Assembly: GCA_049999725.1 (NCBI GenBank)
Contig: JBNGIS010034952.1
Span: forward strand, 46,390 to 110,389
Direction: 5' to 3'
Length of the DNA stretch: 64,000 nucleotides
Source: Haplomitrium mnioides
Lineage: Eukaryota > Marchantiophyta > Haplomitriopsida > Calobryales
The position numbers and the translations under genes are program-made. Under the pieces are notes generated by a model. The model did not search any database. It was not told the DNA's origin and worked only from the letters and a program-made list of their open reading frames with translations. This document shows positions 33,440 to 45,700 of this stretch, piece by piece (position 1 is the first letter of the stretch; each line of letters begins with the position of its first letter).

Positions 33440-34275
33440 GTTCAATTATATGTGATATGTTTTCCAACACTTAAAACATATGATGGAAACGGTTCTAAGT
33501 GTAGCCTAGAATTTCTTATTTGATGTGAGCAGTATTTTGAGGCTACTAACATAAGAGAAGATGGTCAACAAATTCTTTTTGCAACAAGTCAACTTGAAGA
33601 AGTTGCAAAAACTTGGTCATTTTGTTCAAGAATTGAAGCCTCTCACAAAGATGGAAGTAAGCATAATCTCGAGAACCTTGTCAATTAGCAAAAGCAATAC
33701 GCATAACTGAGCAGTATGATTCGCTACTTTTCACCACATGAGTTAGGCTATGTTCTTAGTCAATTTTACTAGTCATACATGCGTCAGCAAATGAGCTTGT
33801 ATCTATGAAGATTGATGTAGTACGACGACAAACACTCATCGATATGGAGTGTGACGCCTACACGAAAATAGAGAATGCTCTTAATGTCGATAGTTTGGTT
33901 GTTGGATTGTGGATTTCTGACATTACTAAAGTCGACCTCACTTTCTTGTCCATGCAACAATAATAAAAGAAGATAACAAGACAAAAATGATGGATCTCAA
34001 CGATACTAAATGAGCAACTTATTGAGAGCTTCACTAGTTCTAATAAAATTAAAAGCTTTGCAAGATTTTGAAGTAACTTGTTCCACCTTTTTGGTATGAT
34101 TAACGACCATCATTGTCAAATATTGGTGGATTATAGTACGTCAAAGAACTTCATATCATTGTGTTTTTGCTAATGAGTCAAAACATAAGTTATGTATATT
34201 AAGAGAATTTTGTTATTGTGACCGATGGCTAAAGTTAAAGTCTGTTTGCTGTGTACTTATATTAGTTGGATCTAG
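33440..34275 (+). pseudogene. Chromovirus G7 relic: gag, knuckle remnant, protease
   Basis: Plus strand. AYDGN near 33480, CEQYFEATNIRED near 33525, QILFATSQLEEVAKTW near 33570, a degenerate knuckle region near 33870-33960 with only scattered matches to the CFYCQQLGHMIAYC of G6, then protease VDYSTSKNFISL near 34130 in which the DSG triad has become DYS. Many stops. It has no visible LTR. Confidence 0.65.
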
Positions 34276-34880
34276 AGTGAGAAGCCCAACTCAAAGATTA
34301 TATCGGTTCAAATTTGAAAACACTCTTTCACTACAGTACAATTTGGAAGTGGTTGTTGGGAGCAGAGCTAGACAATTTACATTTATGTTAGGCTCTTCTC
34401 TTAATTATACTTGTTTGCTCCGGTTTGTAAGTGGTATCTTAGATCTATAACTATCTCTATATAATACGTAGAGACTACTCCAATTGATGTAGTGAAAAAA
34501 ATCACATCTTTGGGTGCCAATAAGGGTTGTTCATGACCGTAAGAAGGCACATCAGTTTCATGAGCAAGGAAATCTTGGGGTCAATGCAAGACTATGATAT
34601 AGAGACGTTGTATAGGTGCTCGTCATAGAGCATTACTTCAACAAATGGTAGGTAGAGATCTATGCAAGATTTTAGCATAACACATTAAATATAAGGAGTC
34701 AAGAGTTACAGCTAGCTTTGACTAAAGGAGATAGTCTAATTACCCTTGGAAGGGGAGGCACTAGTCTGCCAATATATCAAACTTTTGTTTTTCAATAAAT
34801 GGTTATTGGTATGTCAGAGGCTATATTTGGTGCAGATCTCTAATTGGTCTTTGGAACATTCATGGAGTGTGTTTTGGATG
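34276..34880. other. Unassigned stretch before chromovirus G5
   Basis: No domain recognised. A purine-rich CTTGGAAGGGGAGGCACTAG at 34743-34762 resembles a polypurine tract with nothing recognisable beside it. Confidence 0.35.
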
Positions 34881-35270
34881 TGTAAAAGATTTGTGTAGAA
34901 GGTTTCAATAACCGACTTGCAAATAAGTAACAATTTCAAGATAACTCTAATAGAGTCACACAACTCAAAGCCAATAAGCAAACCAAAGCCAAGAGTGCTA
35001 GCCAAAGCTAAGCAACCAAAGAGCCAAACTGAATTGAGAGGAACTCCAGAATGAGAAGTGGGGCTATGAAGCCCATTTATTTATACAAGAGAAGAAAGTG
35101 TCATCCATATTTCTTCACTTACAAGTCACTTCTAATTTCAACCCTAAAATTGTAAAAGTAACTTCAAAGGCAAATAATCTTATCTCAACCCTAAAAGTAA
35201 CCCCCTACCACTTCCTTCACTCCTCTCTATTTTCTTATAAATAGCACAACTTTATGCTTGTACTATTACA
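34881..35270 (-). mobile_element. G5 3' LTR
   Basis: 390 bp with TG...CA ends, same family as the G4 LTR, followed by TAATCCACGCCTTC, the degenerate polypurine tract on the minus strand. Confidence 0.85.
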
Positions 35271-36640
35271 TAATCCACGCCTTCTAATCGATGACGTCCT
35301 TGTCATTACTGCAACTTTGAAATATTTGAATAGCTTTTTGAGCATTCTCAAGATTTGAAAAAGGTTCCCAAGTAGCATCATGAAGTGGATAGCCTTTCCA
35401 AAAAACTTTATATTGAACTTGTGGATTGACACTCTTGCTTAATAACTCTTTTTGCCAAAATGTAGTCCACTTCAAATTCTTCATGATCATCAAGAACAAT
35501 AGCCAAAGGAGGAAGTTGAATACGATTTGGAAAATAATATGAACTAGAAACAAAAGGCTTAAGTTTAGAGACATAGAACATAAGATGAATCTTTATATGA
35601 AAAGGAAGATCAAGTTTATAAGCAATAGGAGAAATGATTTGAGAAATAGAGAAAATACCAATCCAAGCAAGAGATGACTTACGGACTTGAGTATTTAAAG
35701 ACAATAAGAGACTGTTAGTAGATAACATAACTTGGTTACCTAAAGCATAAGAGGCATCACGACAATGGCTATGGGCATATTTTTTTGCCGATTTTGAACA
35801 ATAGTAAGATGGTTGCAAACATCTTGCAAAGAAGAAGATAAACGAGACAAAAGGGTAGAAACACTTAGAGCATTGGAAGAAGAAGGAAAAAGCAAACCAT
35901 CGAGAATAAGAAGATAGTGACCTGATTAAGAAAGAAATGAGAAAACCCAAAACCTTCTTGTTTGGAGTTGTTGTAAGCAAACTCCACAACCTGTAAGAAA
36001 CTATCCCAATCGGTGTGATGAACATTGATGAATGCGCGAAGCATATCCTCCATAGTGCAATTAGCACAATTTTTTTGCCCATCTCTTTGTAGATGATAAG
36101 CAGTAGACATAGAAAGTTTGGTTACTAGAAGTTTGAACAACTCTCACCAAAACTTTCCAACGAAACGCGGATCCTTATAAAAAATTAGCACCTTGGACAT
36201 TCCATAATGACGAAAGATAGCATCAAAGTAAATTTTTGCCAATTGTGGAGCATCTATTGTTTCCACCATCAGTGCCAAATGAATATGCTTGTTGAGCTTG
36301 CCCACAAACACCACAATAGCAGTAAACCCACAAGACGTAGCTGGAAGTGAAGTGACAAGATCCAAACTTACATGTTTCCAGTAAATAGTAGGAATTGGTA
36401 AGGGTTGAAGATTCCAAGCTTTGTTGTTGACAACTTTCACATGAACAAACAAAACCACGAACATCTTGAGCTAAGTTAAGCCACCACCAAGTGCACTGAA
36501 GCAACTCTATTGTTTTATTTACTCCAAGACACCTAGAGATGGGAATGTCATACACTTCTTATAAACAAACTATTCGAATTGTATCATCTTGTGGAACATA
36601 TATTTGATGACCTCAATAGAAAATACCATCTCAAATGAGA
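35271..36640 (-). pseudogene. G5 integrase and chromodomain
   Basis: Minus strand. HHCC region CTWWWLNLAQDVRGFVCSCE (36223-36555), core FVGKLNKHIHLALMVE with MSKVLIFYKDPRFVGKF (second catalytic Asp retained in KDPRF), NCTMEDMLRAFIN, VVEFAYNNSKQ (about 35970), barrel NTQVRKSSLAWIGIFSIS, chromodomain lead DDHEEFEVDYILAKRV and VQYKVFWKGYPLHDATWEPF near 35350-35440. Several frameshifts. Confidence 0.85.
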
Positions 36641-37600
36641 AAAGAATGATACTCACTATCTTTGACATCCAGTCATGCCCAAACAAGACTAAAAAGACAT
36701 CTTCTTATAGTTTTTGACGATAACTCCCACTAGTTTCTTCATCCAAATGTAAGATACTAATGTTGTTCACCTCTATTATATTCACTCGATGATTCGGCCT
36801 TCGTGATAATGCATCAGAAATGGTGTAGAACCTTCCAAGCTTGTACTTTAACTTGATACTAAAGAGTTGCAATTGATCTTCCCATCGGTAATAGGGACTT
36901 GTCATATTTTCCAAATAGATTGCTTGTAACAACGGCTTGTGATCTATCTACATAAGCACAAGTCTTCTCAAAAGATAGTACCTCCACACTTTTGCAGCAT
37001 AAACCATTGCCAATTGCTCTCGATCCTTTGTAGAATAGTTTCTCTCTATCACATTTAATCGTCGTGACATGAAGTTAATTGGATGAAGTCTATCTTCAAA
37101 CTCTTACTGCAAAACTACTCCAATAGCAAAATTAGACGCATCAAAATCAACTATACAATGTGTCTTTGGATCATATGGTTGAAGAATAGAACAAGAAGAT
37201 ATTGCATTCTTAAGTTGTTGAAATGCCGCTTGCTCTTTGGCGGTCTATTGAAACTTGACCTCTTTGCCTGGTAGATCTGTAAGTGGTGCAACAATATGTG
37301 CATAATGATGGATGAGTCGTCGGTAGAAGCTTGCCAATCCATTGAAGGCTCTAATGTCCTTTTCTTTCTTTGGTGTTGGCCACTTTGTGATAGCCTTAAT
37401 TTTCTCTTCTTCTATCTTGATACCATTCACATTAGCCTTGTGCCATAGGTAAGTAACTTCTTACTTCCAAAATTCACACTTGGATCTCTTGCAATCAAAC
37501 TTCCAATTGCACAATTTTTGCAATACTTCTTTCAGATGATTGCGATGCTCAGCTTTAGTTTTGCTAAGAATAAGAATGTCATCCAAGAATACCAAAATTG
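36641..37600 (-). pseudogene. G5 RNase H and RT C-terminal part
   Basis: Minus strand. RNase H stretch with IVDFDASNFAIGVVL (about 37110-37160), MLQAIYLENMTS near 36930, RT connection GIKIEEEKIKAITKWPTP and FNGLASFYRRLIHHYAHI (frame 37245-37430). Stops and shifts present. Confidence 0.85.
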
Positions 37601-38200
37601 ACTTATCCAATAGCTCATCAAATGCATTTAATCCATGAATATAGTTGGAGCATTAGTAAGACCAAATACAAGAACCTTCCACTCAAAATGTCCATACCTT
37701 GTGCAAAAATTTGTATTTGGCACATCACTTGGCTTGATAGGAATTTTCCAATAGGCACTAAGAAGATCCAGTTTAGAAAAGAATCGCGCACCACCCAATC
37801 GATCCAACAAATCATCAATATATTGGTTGATCCACAATCTACCAACATTCTACAAGAATATTCATCAACCATACCGTCTAGATAAAACAATGTGCTTCTA
37901 ATTCTTGGCGAGCTTTTCATTCCATTGGAACTAATCAAGCTCTCAGTAAACCGTTCGACTGTCTCTACTGAGGTCTGTCGTTTCCCTGATTTTCTTCTTC
38001 AATAGTTGCTGCTTGAACAGGAGCATGTGGTTGACTTTGGTAATATAGGCAATTTGCAATCATATGACCAAGTTGTTGATAATAAAAACATCCTCCAATT
38101 CGGCTGAAAATAATAGAGCTTTAGTGATAATTTGAGTGTGATCAATACCATAGTCTTTAAGATCTTGTTGGAATTCATGCTTGAACTAAAAAGCTAATCC
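37601..38200 (-). pseudogene. G5 RT fragment joined to protease by deletion; gag CCHC remnant
   Basis: Minus strand. RT palm start [19 protein letters not shown] (frame 37628-37837) sits directly after protease STLFYLDGMVDEYSC and MLVDCGSTN (frame 37618-37938); the roughly 700-800 bp normally between them are missing and the joint is out of frame. Upstream, a knuckle CFYYQQLGHMIANC near 38040-38090 has Tyr for the second Cys. Confidence 0.8.
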
Positions 38201-38880
38201 ATATCAAGTCATCCACCATAACCATAGGAGCAGCTTTCATTGGATATAAGGTTTCTTAATACTACCATATACATAGAGTCAAACTAACGAACAGAGAACA
38301 TAGATAACCCACATATGAACTTTAGACAACATGAGATATGATAGAATACTTATTAGAGAATCTAGACAAAAAATAATCAAGCAAACAAGGACAACACCAT
38401 TTAGATCTTTCAGCTTCAGTAACTTGACTCCCACTCTTGATTTTTCCCTCTTGGAATAGAGGACTACACAATAGAGAAAAACATTCGACAACACAAATTG
38501 CCTTTAAGAACATTGAGATCTTTCTTTATGACACAAGTCTACTTTTGTCGCAACCATTTTTCTAGTCAACAAACCACACAACATACAAGCATGTATAGAC
38601 CCACTCTTACCACCATTATTATTATGGCCTAGTTCTACTTCACTATTCTGTCGGTTCATTGCATGTCACTCGATCTTTGTCCATGATTGAAGAACTTCTT
38701 AGAGTGTTCTTGATCTTCATCATTTTTCATCATATGTGGTCTTCTCTACATCCATCTAAGGCAGCTCTATATCCTCATTGTCAACTTATAGCATCCAACC
38801 ACAACTACATTAAGGTATGACGACAAAAGTCAAAAGATAGCAAAAAACAACAAACGTAGAGTTTGTTGCAAAAAATTAGA
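38201..38880. other. Unassigned stretch
   Basis: No domain or element end recognised between the broken end of G5 and the palindrome-rich segment at 38,900. Confidence 0.35.
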
Positions 38881-39948
38881 GTGTTTATAGTATGTATTTT
38901 TGGTTGTAGAAGAGTGAACCCTGTGTGCGCAAAGGTTTTGATTCGCAAGTTGAAGCGTTGTGTGTACAAAAACTCTTCTGTGGAATCTAAAAGCTAGGTT
39001 CTTGTCAGTCGTTGTTGTGGAGTGTTCAGATGGTGAGTTTGGATTCCTATGCATGCATAGACTTTGAGGTGGAGTGTTCACATGTTGAGCTTGTATTCCT
39101 ATGCGCGCATAGACTTTGGAAGGGAAGTCCAAGCCTTCCACAAGTTCTACTTCTTATATATAACCCTCAAGCTTCTTCATACAAAGACTACCAATTACAA
39201 CTTAGTTTTTACACAAATCATAGACTTTTTTATAGATCTTTGATACTTTTGTTTGGTTGAATTAAGTCTAAAACTTAGAGATGTTTCTTGTTTACACTCT
39301 TAATTCACTCTCCTTAGCTATTGCCTTTTTGATTATGAACTATAATACATTTGTGTACATGCTTCGTTGAACTATGAAATATTTTTAATGCTGAAACGTT
39401 TCTTAAAGACCATGTTAACTTTTGCGTGCATGGATTTTCAACTACAAGTGAAAGCCTCTTTCTTGCTTGAACTTTAAAATAGAGCTTATAAATCCATGCA
39501 ATATTTCGTTTTCTTCGTTTTTGTCTTTACGATTGCAAACTCATCTCCTTGACTTCTAGTCCCCTCGAGCTTTTTGTTTATGTTTTGTAATTTTCTTTTC
39601 CAAAAATACGTTTGAAAGAGCACCATGTCTACATGCACCTAGAGTTTGTGAAATCAAANNNNNNNNNNNNNNNNNNNNNNNNNNNNNNNNNNNNNNNNNN
39701 NNNNNNNNNNNNNNNNNNNNNNNNNNNNNNNNNNNNNNNNNNNNNNNNNNNNNNNNNNTAATGAAATTGACTCTTGCTCTATCATGCTTGTTGAAACGGC
39801 CAAAAACAAACCTCAAAAATTCATGTACTTATTATTTTTAAAAACTACCCTCATTTTTAATGCTTTTGAGCTAAAAAATCACAACTTTTCTAAAAAAACA
39901 AAAGTTCATGTTTTGAGTAGCTTGTTTCTAGTTCTAAGTAGCGGCTAT
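38881..39948 (+). mobile_element. DUF7869-side end of another copy of the ParB-methyltransferase element
   Basis: Palindromes TATGCATGCATAGACTTTGA and TATGCGCGCATAGACTT at 39048-39118, a further TGCGTGCATGGATTTT at 39423, then an AT-rich tail that aligns with 3100-3243 (TTGAAAC..CCAAAAAxxAA, ACTACCCTCATTTT). It ends GTAGCTTGTTTCTAGTTC then TAAGTAGCGGCTATT at 39948. The 100-base gap at 39659-39758 lies inside it. Its left border is uncertain. Confidence 0.5.
39659..39758. other. Assembly gap (100 N)
   Basis: Exactly 100 N, probably a placeholder of unknown true size. Confidence 0.99.
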
Positions 39949-41970
39949 TGGTGGGAGAAAAAACTTGTGAAAGGCTAGAAGCCCAAGGCCAAGGGATCTC
40001 TCAAAATGGAAGACATGAAGTGGACACCTTGGAGGTCCCTTCAAGGTCTCCCCGACGAGGTCAAAATTTCAGTTTTGAAACACATGGAAGCCGGAGAGCT
40101 TTCAATGGATGAAATGTCTTGGGAAGTAAAGAGACATAAAGTTTTGGCAGTGATGGTGAAAAGTTTATGCTTAGAAGTTTACTGCAATAGTTGGGAGGAA
40201 CCAAGAGAGGAGTACCCTCTCCACACGGAGGAGTTCAAGATGGCTGCATTCTATTCTAGTTTTGAGAAGCTTTTGGTAAGTTTTTTTTTTCACTGTACAT
40301 TCATTTCTTTGGAGTTGCTGTGAATTTAGGGTAAATTGTCTTTAGTTATAATGACATAGGTTTTTAGTCCATGCACATATGGATTTCACAGTCCTTGCCT
40401 ACTTGGACTTAACAATTCAAGCGCACTCGAACTTCAAATTCCATGCACGCATGGACTTCTAGTTCTAGGCACTCGTAGACTTCAACGTTCAAGCACATTT
40501 GGACATTGAAGTCTATACACACATGGAATGTGAAGTCCATGTGCGCATGGACTTTGAAGTTCTTACGTGCTTAGACTTCAATGTCCATACACTCTCGGAC
40601 TTCAATGTCAATGAGCGCATGGACTTTGAAGTCCTTAAGCGCTTGGACTTCAATGTCCATGCTCGCATGGACTTCAATGTCCTTGGTAGTTTGGAGTCTA
40701 GGGTCTTTGCTCAAATTGTCTTTCTCTCTAAAGTCTAAATTTTTTTTTGTCGACGGTAGCTGCTAAAGGGCAAAAAAGATTGGGGGCCAAAGAAGCCTAT
40801 GAAGATCAAGATCAGGCCTCAATACTTGTTTCCTACCCTCTTTATTTTGTGCTTCATCACTAGAAAACTAGAGAGTGGAAATCAAGGCAGGAAAATGATG
40901 ATGCATCCCTTCCAACTGATAGAGTTGTGAGAGACAAGGACTTATTACTCTATGTTAATGATCTCAACATGGCATATTACCAAGTCCACGGGGAGGCTAA
41001 CGCTGGTTAATTGAAGGGATTTGTGAAATCCAAGTGTTTCACTTTGGCAATTGCGGATATTCCTTATGATTATAACCTTAAAGAATCCAAGCATGACGAT
41101 TCAGAAACTTTTTCCAAAGATGGCATTTTTTGTATGGTTTCATCTTTTGCAGCGATCATGACCTCAGATTTTTAGTCTTTTGTGATTATACATTCATTGC
41201 AATAATTTGACATCATCGATGACACTCTTTTGGAGGTTTGGTATGCCATTAACCACGACATCTGGTAAGTTCTTTTTTGATTTTTTGGTTTTTTTAGTTT
41301 ATCTTGTTTAGTTTGATTTGTTTGTTTGTCTTATTATAGGGACAAAAGCAACATTCATCATTTTAGTGATCCAAGAATTGCACACACCTACGAGTATTGG
41401 ACTGTGAGCCACTGAACAAAGGAAGGAAAGAGGAGCATGAGGTTTTTCAATTTGCAACCTACTCATGCGAGTGGTCTTCCTAGGAAAATAATGCATAGTG
41501 TGTTTAGTTATCATGCGGTTTTGGCCAAACTTAAACATCCATGAGGTGATGCTCTTGTGAATGTTTATCAAAAGCTATAGGCTCTTTACAAAATTTTTAT
41601 TGACTATTTATCAACAGAGCAAGATTGGATCTTAGATCTTTGCTCTAGATCCGACACATGCCTTATCTATGCTTTAAAGTTGATGCGAAACTACATCGCT
41701 GGAGAATATGATATACATTAGTCTATCTACATTCTTCAGAGAGTTTTGGCGATGGCTTCCTTGCCATTCGACATGACAGAATCATAGATAGTGTATTTAT
41801 ACCCTAAAGAACCTGTTCCTCTTGGTACTACAGGTGCTACTGGTGATTTTGTTCCCATCTCTAGGACTGGAAGGTCTCGATAGCACTCTTTAGTAGCTGC
41901 AAGTGCTCAGCCAATGGATTTAGATGAGGCAATTCCTCGTGAAGAGGATAAAGTTGTAGCATCTGGTTGA
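39949..41970 (+). pseudogene. ParB-methyltransferase gene, 3' two-thirds, element copy B
   Basis: Starts abruptly at GGTGGGAGAAAA. Exon to 40275 encodes MKWTPWRSLQGLPDEVK and ISVLKHMEAGELSMDEMSWE, a helical region like the segment after the nuclease-like domain of ParB proteins, up to the donor GTAAGT at 40276. The intron holds the palindrome array. Exon about 40761-41264 encodes FTLAIADIPYDYN, motif IV with DIPY for DPPY. A short intron 41265-41339 has a GTAAGT donor and TATAG acceptor. The last exon 41340-41970 encodes HTYEYWTV, VYQKL (from YQKP), DLCSRSD (from GSG) and the acidic tail. Stops inside the last two exons; dead gene. Confidence 0.75.
40360..40735. repeat. Palindrome array in intron of copy B
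   Basis: About 14 degenerate units of roughly 24-27 bp based on GTCCATGCGCGCATGGACTT, for example AGTCCATGTGCGCATGGACT at 40537-40556. Adjacent units share the TTCAA or TTGAA spacer. An apparent 79-codon open frame here is only the repeat translated. Confidence 0.9.
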
Positions 41971-42818
41971 TGAAGTTGTTTTATATAGTAAAGTATTTTT
42001 CCTACAAAGTTTTATTTTGCTGAAAATTCAATCTTAATGCACTCCCAATCCATTTTAAGTCTATTCATCACAATTCAATTTGGTGTGCAAAATGGTTTTT
42101 GAACAAAACGATTTGGTTTTTATGAAAATTAGCGAAAAAGTCTTTGCTGGCATGGAAATTCATTTTCCTTTTTCATTTTCTGTTCCTTCTTAGACAACCT
42201 TCTGTATTCCGTGCTTCTAATTACTCAGCAGTATTGAATCGCTCCAGTTGTCCATATGGGCATGGACTTCAGTTATTCAAGCTCAAGTTAGTTGCAGTTG
42301 TCCCTACGCGCAAGTATCTTTCAAACAAAGTGTGCCTACACTTGGGCTTCATTTGTCCATGGGCGCATAAGCTTCAACAATCTTTTCACAGTTTTTCTTC
42401 AACAATCCTCTTACGCCAACACTTTAGGGTTCTACTTCAAAAAAAATTTGTATTAAATTTGAATGTTTTTATCAAATTTCTAAATTATTGATATCATTGT
42501 TAGTTTTGAAAATATTTAACAACAAATTTTGTAAAAAAATTTCTATACATTTTGTTTGTTGATGGTCATGCTTTTGAAAGATAAAATTATAGAAGCAATT
42601 TTGCTAAAAATACTCATAAGAAAATTTGTTTTTAATACAATGTGCATTAAAATTGAGCTATTTTGGTATGTATAATTATATTTTTCTTACAAAAAAATAT
42701 TGCTAGCATGAAAATCATGATTTTGGATGCTAAAATTACAAAGTTGGTTTTAGAGAGTGAAAAATGAAATAGGAACCTTGTAGCGATTCCTGGTTCAAAG
42801 TAGCGGTTGTTGAAAGTT
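41971..42818 (+). mobile_element. 3' untranslated and terminal region of element copy B
   Basis: Aligns over its length with 62759-63603. Palindrome-like TTGTCCATATGGGCATGGAC at 42248-42267. Ends in the doubled GTAGCGxTT motif (42780-42818), after which G6 gag sequence begins at GAAAGTTATG. Confidence 0.8.
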
Positions 42819-43900
42819 ATGTGTAGTTTTCCTAACTAAAAGCATATGATGGTAAGACGATTCTTGGTGCATCTGAGAATTCTTGTTTGATTGTGAACAA
42901 TATTTTTAGGCTACCAACATAAGAGATTATGGTCGAAGAATTCTATTTGATGCAAGTCAATTGGAGGGAGTGGCAAAAACTTGGTGGAGATATCGAATTG
43001 AGCAAGCTCAACGTGGAATGGTTGCTCCAATTGCTTCTAAGAAAGAGATCAAAGAAGCAGTGACTATAAGATTTATGGTTTTGAATGCTTTAAAGGTGGC
43101 AAGAGATCACTTAGTAGAATTGAAGCAACTTGGTACGGTAAAGAGCTATGTCACATAATTTAATAATATCATTATACAAATTCCTAATATGGGTGAGGGA
43201 GAAGCTTTAGATCACTTTGTTTGAGGATTGAAGCCTCACACTAAAATGGAAGTGATAGTGAAAAAACCCTCTCAACTAGAAGAAGCAGTATACATAGTTG
43301 AATGATATGACTCATTACTAATAACTACTGAAGTTAGGCCACAACTACAACAAGCTCTATCAAATGTTTGTGTGCTAGCAAATGAGGCTGTACCTATGGA
43401 GATTGATGCGGCTCAAAGAGTGACACACATCGATGTGGAACATGAGCACCTATGCAAAAGTAGAGGATGTTTTTATTGTTGACAACTTGGTCACATGATT
43501 GCATATTGCCAACAAAGTCGACCACACGCTCTTGTTCAAGCAGCAATTGTTGAAGAAGAAAATAAGAGAAACAGCCGACCTCAATAAAGACAATCGAGCG
43601 GTTTATTAAGAGTTTCATTAGTCCCAAAGGAATGAAAAGCTCAACAAGAATTAGAAGCACATTATTTCATCTAGACGGTATAGTTGATAAACAATCTTAT
43701 AGAATGTTGGTAGATTGTGAAAGCTATAAAATTTTCATATCGTTACTTTTTGCCAAAAAAATCAAAGCTAAGGCTTTGTCTATCAAGGGAACTTTTGTGA
43801 CATAGTCAATGGCCAAAAACATGAGGTGTTCTACTCACACAAGCCATTTCTTCAAAGGATTGGCAAATAGTATAAGGAATTTATGGATTTTTTTTCTGCA
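42819..43900 (+). pseudogene. G6 gag and protease
   Basis: Plus strand. LEGVAKTWWRYRIEQAQRG (42961 frame), a complete knuckle CFYCQQLGHMIAYC at about 43468-43509, then RIRSTLFHLDGIVDK-like sequence near 43650 and MLVDCESYKIF, in which the protease DSG has become DCE. Stops and shifts present. Confidence 0.85.
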
Positions 43901-44149
43901 CCCGTACAATATGACATTAGAGGTTTGCTTTGGTTTGAAGATTGATCTGATCAAGCTGATTGGGCGAAACGATAAATTCAAGTTACTTTACAAAGAAAGC
44001 AATTTCTTTTCGAGCGTCCAACACTGTTGGTGAAGAGGATCAAATCAGCTCAATATAATGTTTTGATGGAGAAAGAGTTGCATGTCTTTGCTTTATGGAT
44101 TAAGTCTATTGTGAACTTGAATAAAGAGGAAGGGAAATTTGTATCAACC

Positions 44150-45700
44150 TCAATAATTGATGATATTTTGAAGGAGTTTTTAGATGTGTTTTTTGATGAT
44201 TTTCCAAAAGGGTTGCTAGGTGATCGTGGAATACCCTTTCTGATTGAGTTGATACCAAGAAGTACTTCCTATAATTGACCTATATGCAGATTATTTCCAT
44301 AAGAGTTGGAAGAGCTTTGCAAGACCTTGACAGATCTTCTTGAGAAGGATTTCATTAAGCATAGTACTTCACATTGGTATTCTTTGTACTAAAGAAAGAT
44401 GGTGGATTTTGTCTTTGTACTGATTATCGAGGTTTGAACAATCAAACCATAAAGAATATCTATCCCTTATTGTGTATTGATAATTTGTTGGATCAATTGA
44501 GTGGTGCGCGGTTCTTTTCTAAGTTGGATCTTCGAAGTGGTTATTCATATATTCCTATCAAGCCAAGTGATGTGTCAAAAACAACTTTTTGCATGAGGTA
44601 TGGACATTTTGAGTGGAAGGTTCTTATGTTTAGTCTCACTAATGCTCCGACCATATTCTTGGATCAAACACATCAAATTTTTAATGGGTTATTGGATAAT
44701 TCAGTTTTGGTATTCTTGGATGACATTCTTATTTTTAACAAAACTAAAGCTGAGCATTGCAATCATCTCAAAGAATTTTTGCAAAGATTGCGCAATTGGA
44801 AGTTTTATTGCAAGAGATCCAGGTGCAAATTTTGGAAGCAAGAGGTTACTTACCTAGGGCACAAGGTGTATCCGGATGGTATAAAGATGGAAGAAGAGAA
44901 AATCAAGGCTATTATAGAGTGGCCAACACCAAAAGAGGCAAAATACATTAGAGATATCAATGGATTGGCAAGCTTCTATCGACAATTCATCCACTATCAT
45001 GCACATATTGCTGCACCACTTACAAATTTGCTAGGCAAGGAGGTCAAGTTTACATGGATTGCCAAAGAGCAAACGACATTTCAACAACTCAAAGATGCAT
45101 TCTCTTTCCGTCCTATTCTACAGCCATATGATCCACATGCACGCTGTATAGTTAATTTTGATGCTTCTAATTTTGCTATTGGAGTAGCTTTGCAGCAAGA
45201 GTTTGAAAATGAACTTCATCCAATTGCATTTATATCACATCGATTGAATACGATAGAGAGAAATTACTCTGCAAGGGATCAAGAGCAATTGGCAATGGTT
45301 TACACTACCAAGGTATGGAGATACTATCTTTTGGGAAGACTTGTGCTTGTGCACACATATCACAAGCCATTGTTGTAAGCAATCCATTTGAAAAATATGA
45401 CAAGTCGTCATCATTGATGGGAGGATCAATTGCAACTCTTTGATATTAAGCTAGAGTACAAGCTTAGAAGGTTTCACACTATTTTTGATGCATTGTCAAG
45501 AAGGTTGAATCATCAAGTAAACATAATAAAGGTGAATAATATTAGTATATTACATTGGATGAGGCAACTAGTGGGCATGAGAGCCAAAAGCTACAAGCAG
45601 ATGTTTTTTTTGGTCTTGTTTGGGCACGATTGGCCGTGAACAATATTGAGTATCATTCTTTTTTCTATTTGAGATGGTATTCTATATCGAGGCCACCAAA
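44150..45700 (+). pseudogene. G6 reverse transcriptase and RNase H
   Basis: Plus strand. Frame 44374-45378 is open for 334 residues: [51 protein letters not shown], catalytic VFLDDILIFN, VTYLGHKVYPDGIKMEEEK, DINGLASFYRQFIHYHAHI, RNase H IVNFDASNFAIGVAL and YHKPLL. The first RNase H Asp has become Asn (VNFD). An early part with LEELCKTLTDLLEKDFIKH lies in another frame near 44310. Stop at 45376. Confidence 0.95.

Larger units (their letters stand above)
34881..38200 (-). mobile_element. Chromovirus G5, 5'-truncated
   Basis: Minus-oriented: 3' LTR 34881-35270 (TGTAAAAG...CTATTACA), then chromodomain, integrase, RNase H, part of RT, protease remnant and gag knuckle up to about 38200, where it ends without a 5' LTR or primer site. 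Flank GGATG precedes the LTR, but the partner duplication cannot be found because the other end is lost. Confidence 0.85.

Noticed and set aside
40499-40738. 79-codon open frame with repeating MDF(E/N)V
   Set aside because: It is the intronic palindrome array, in which many units are multiples of three.
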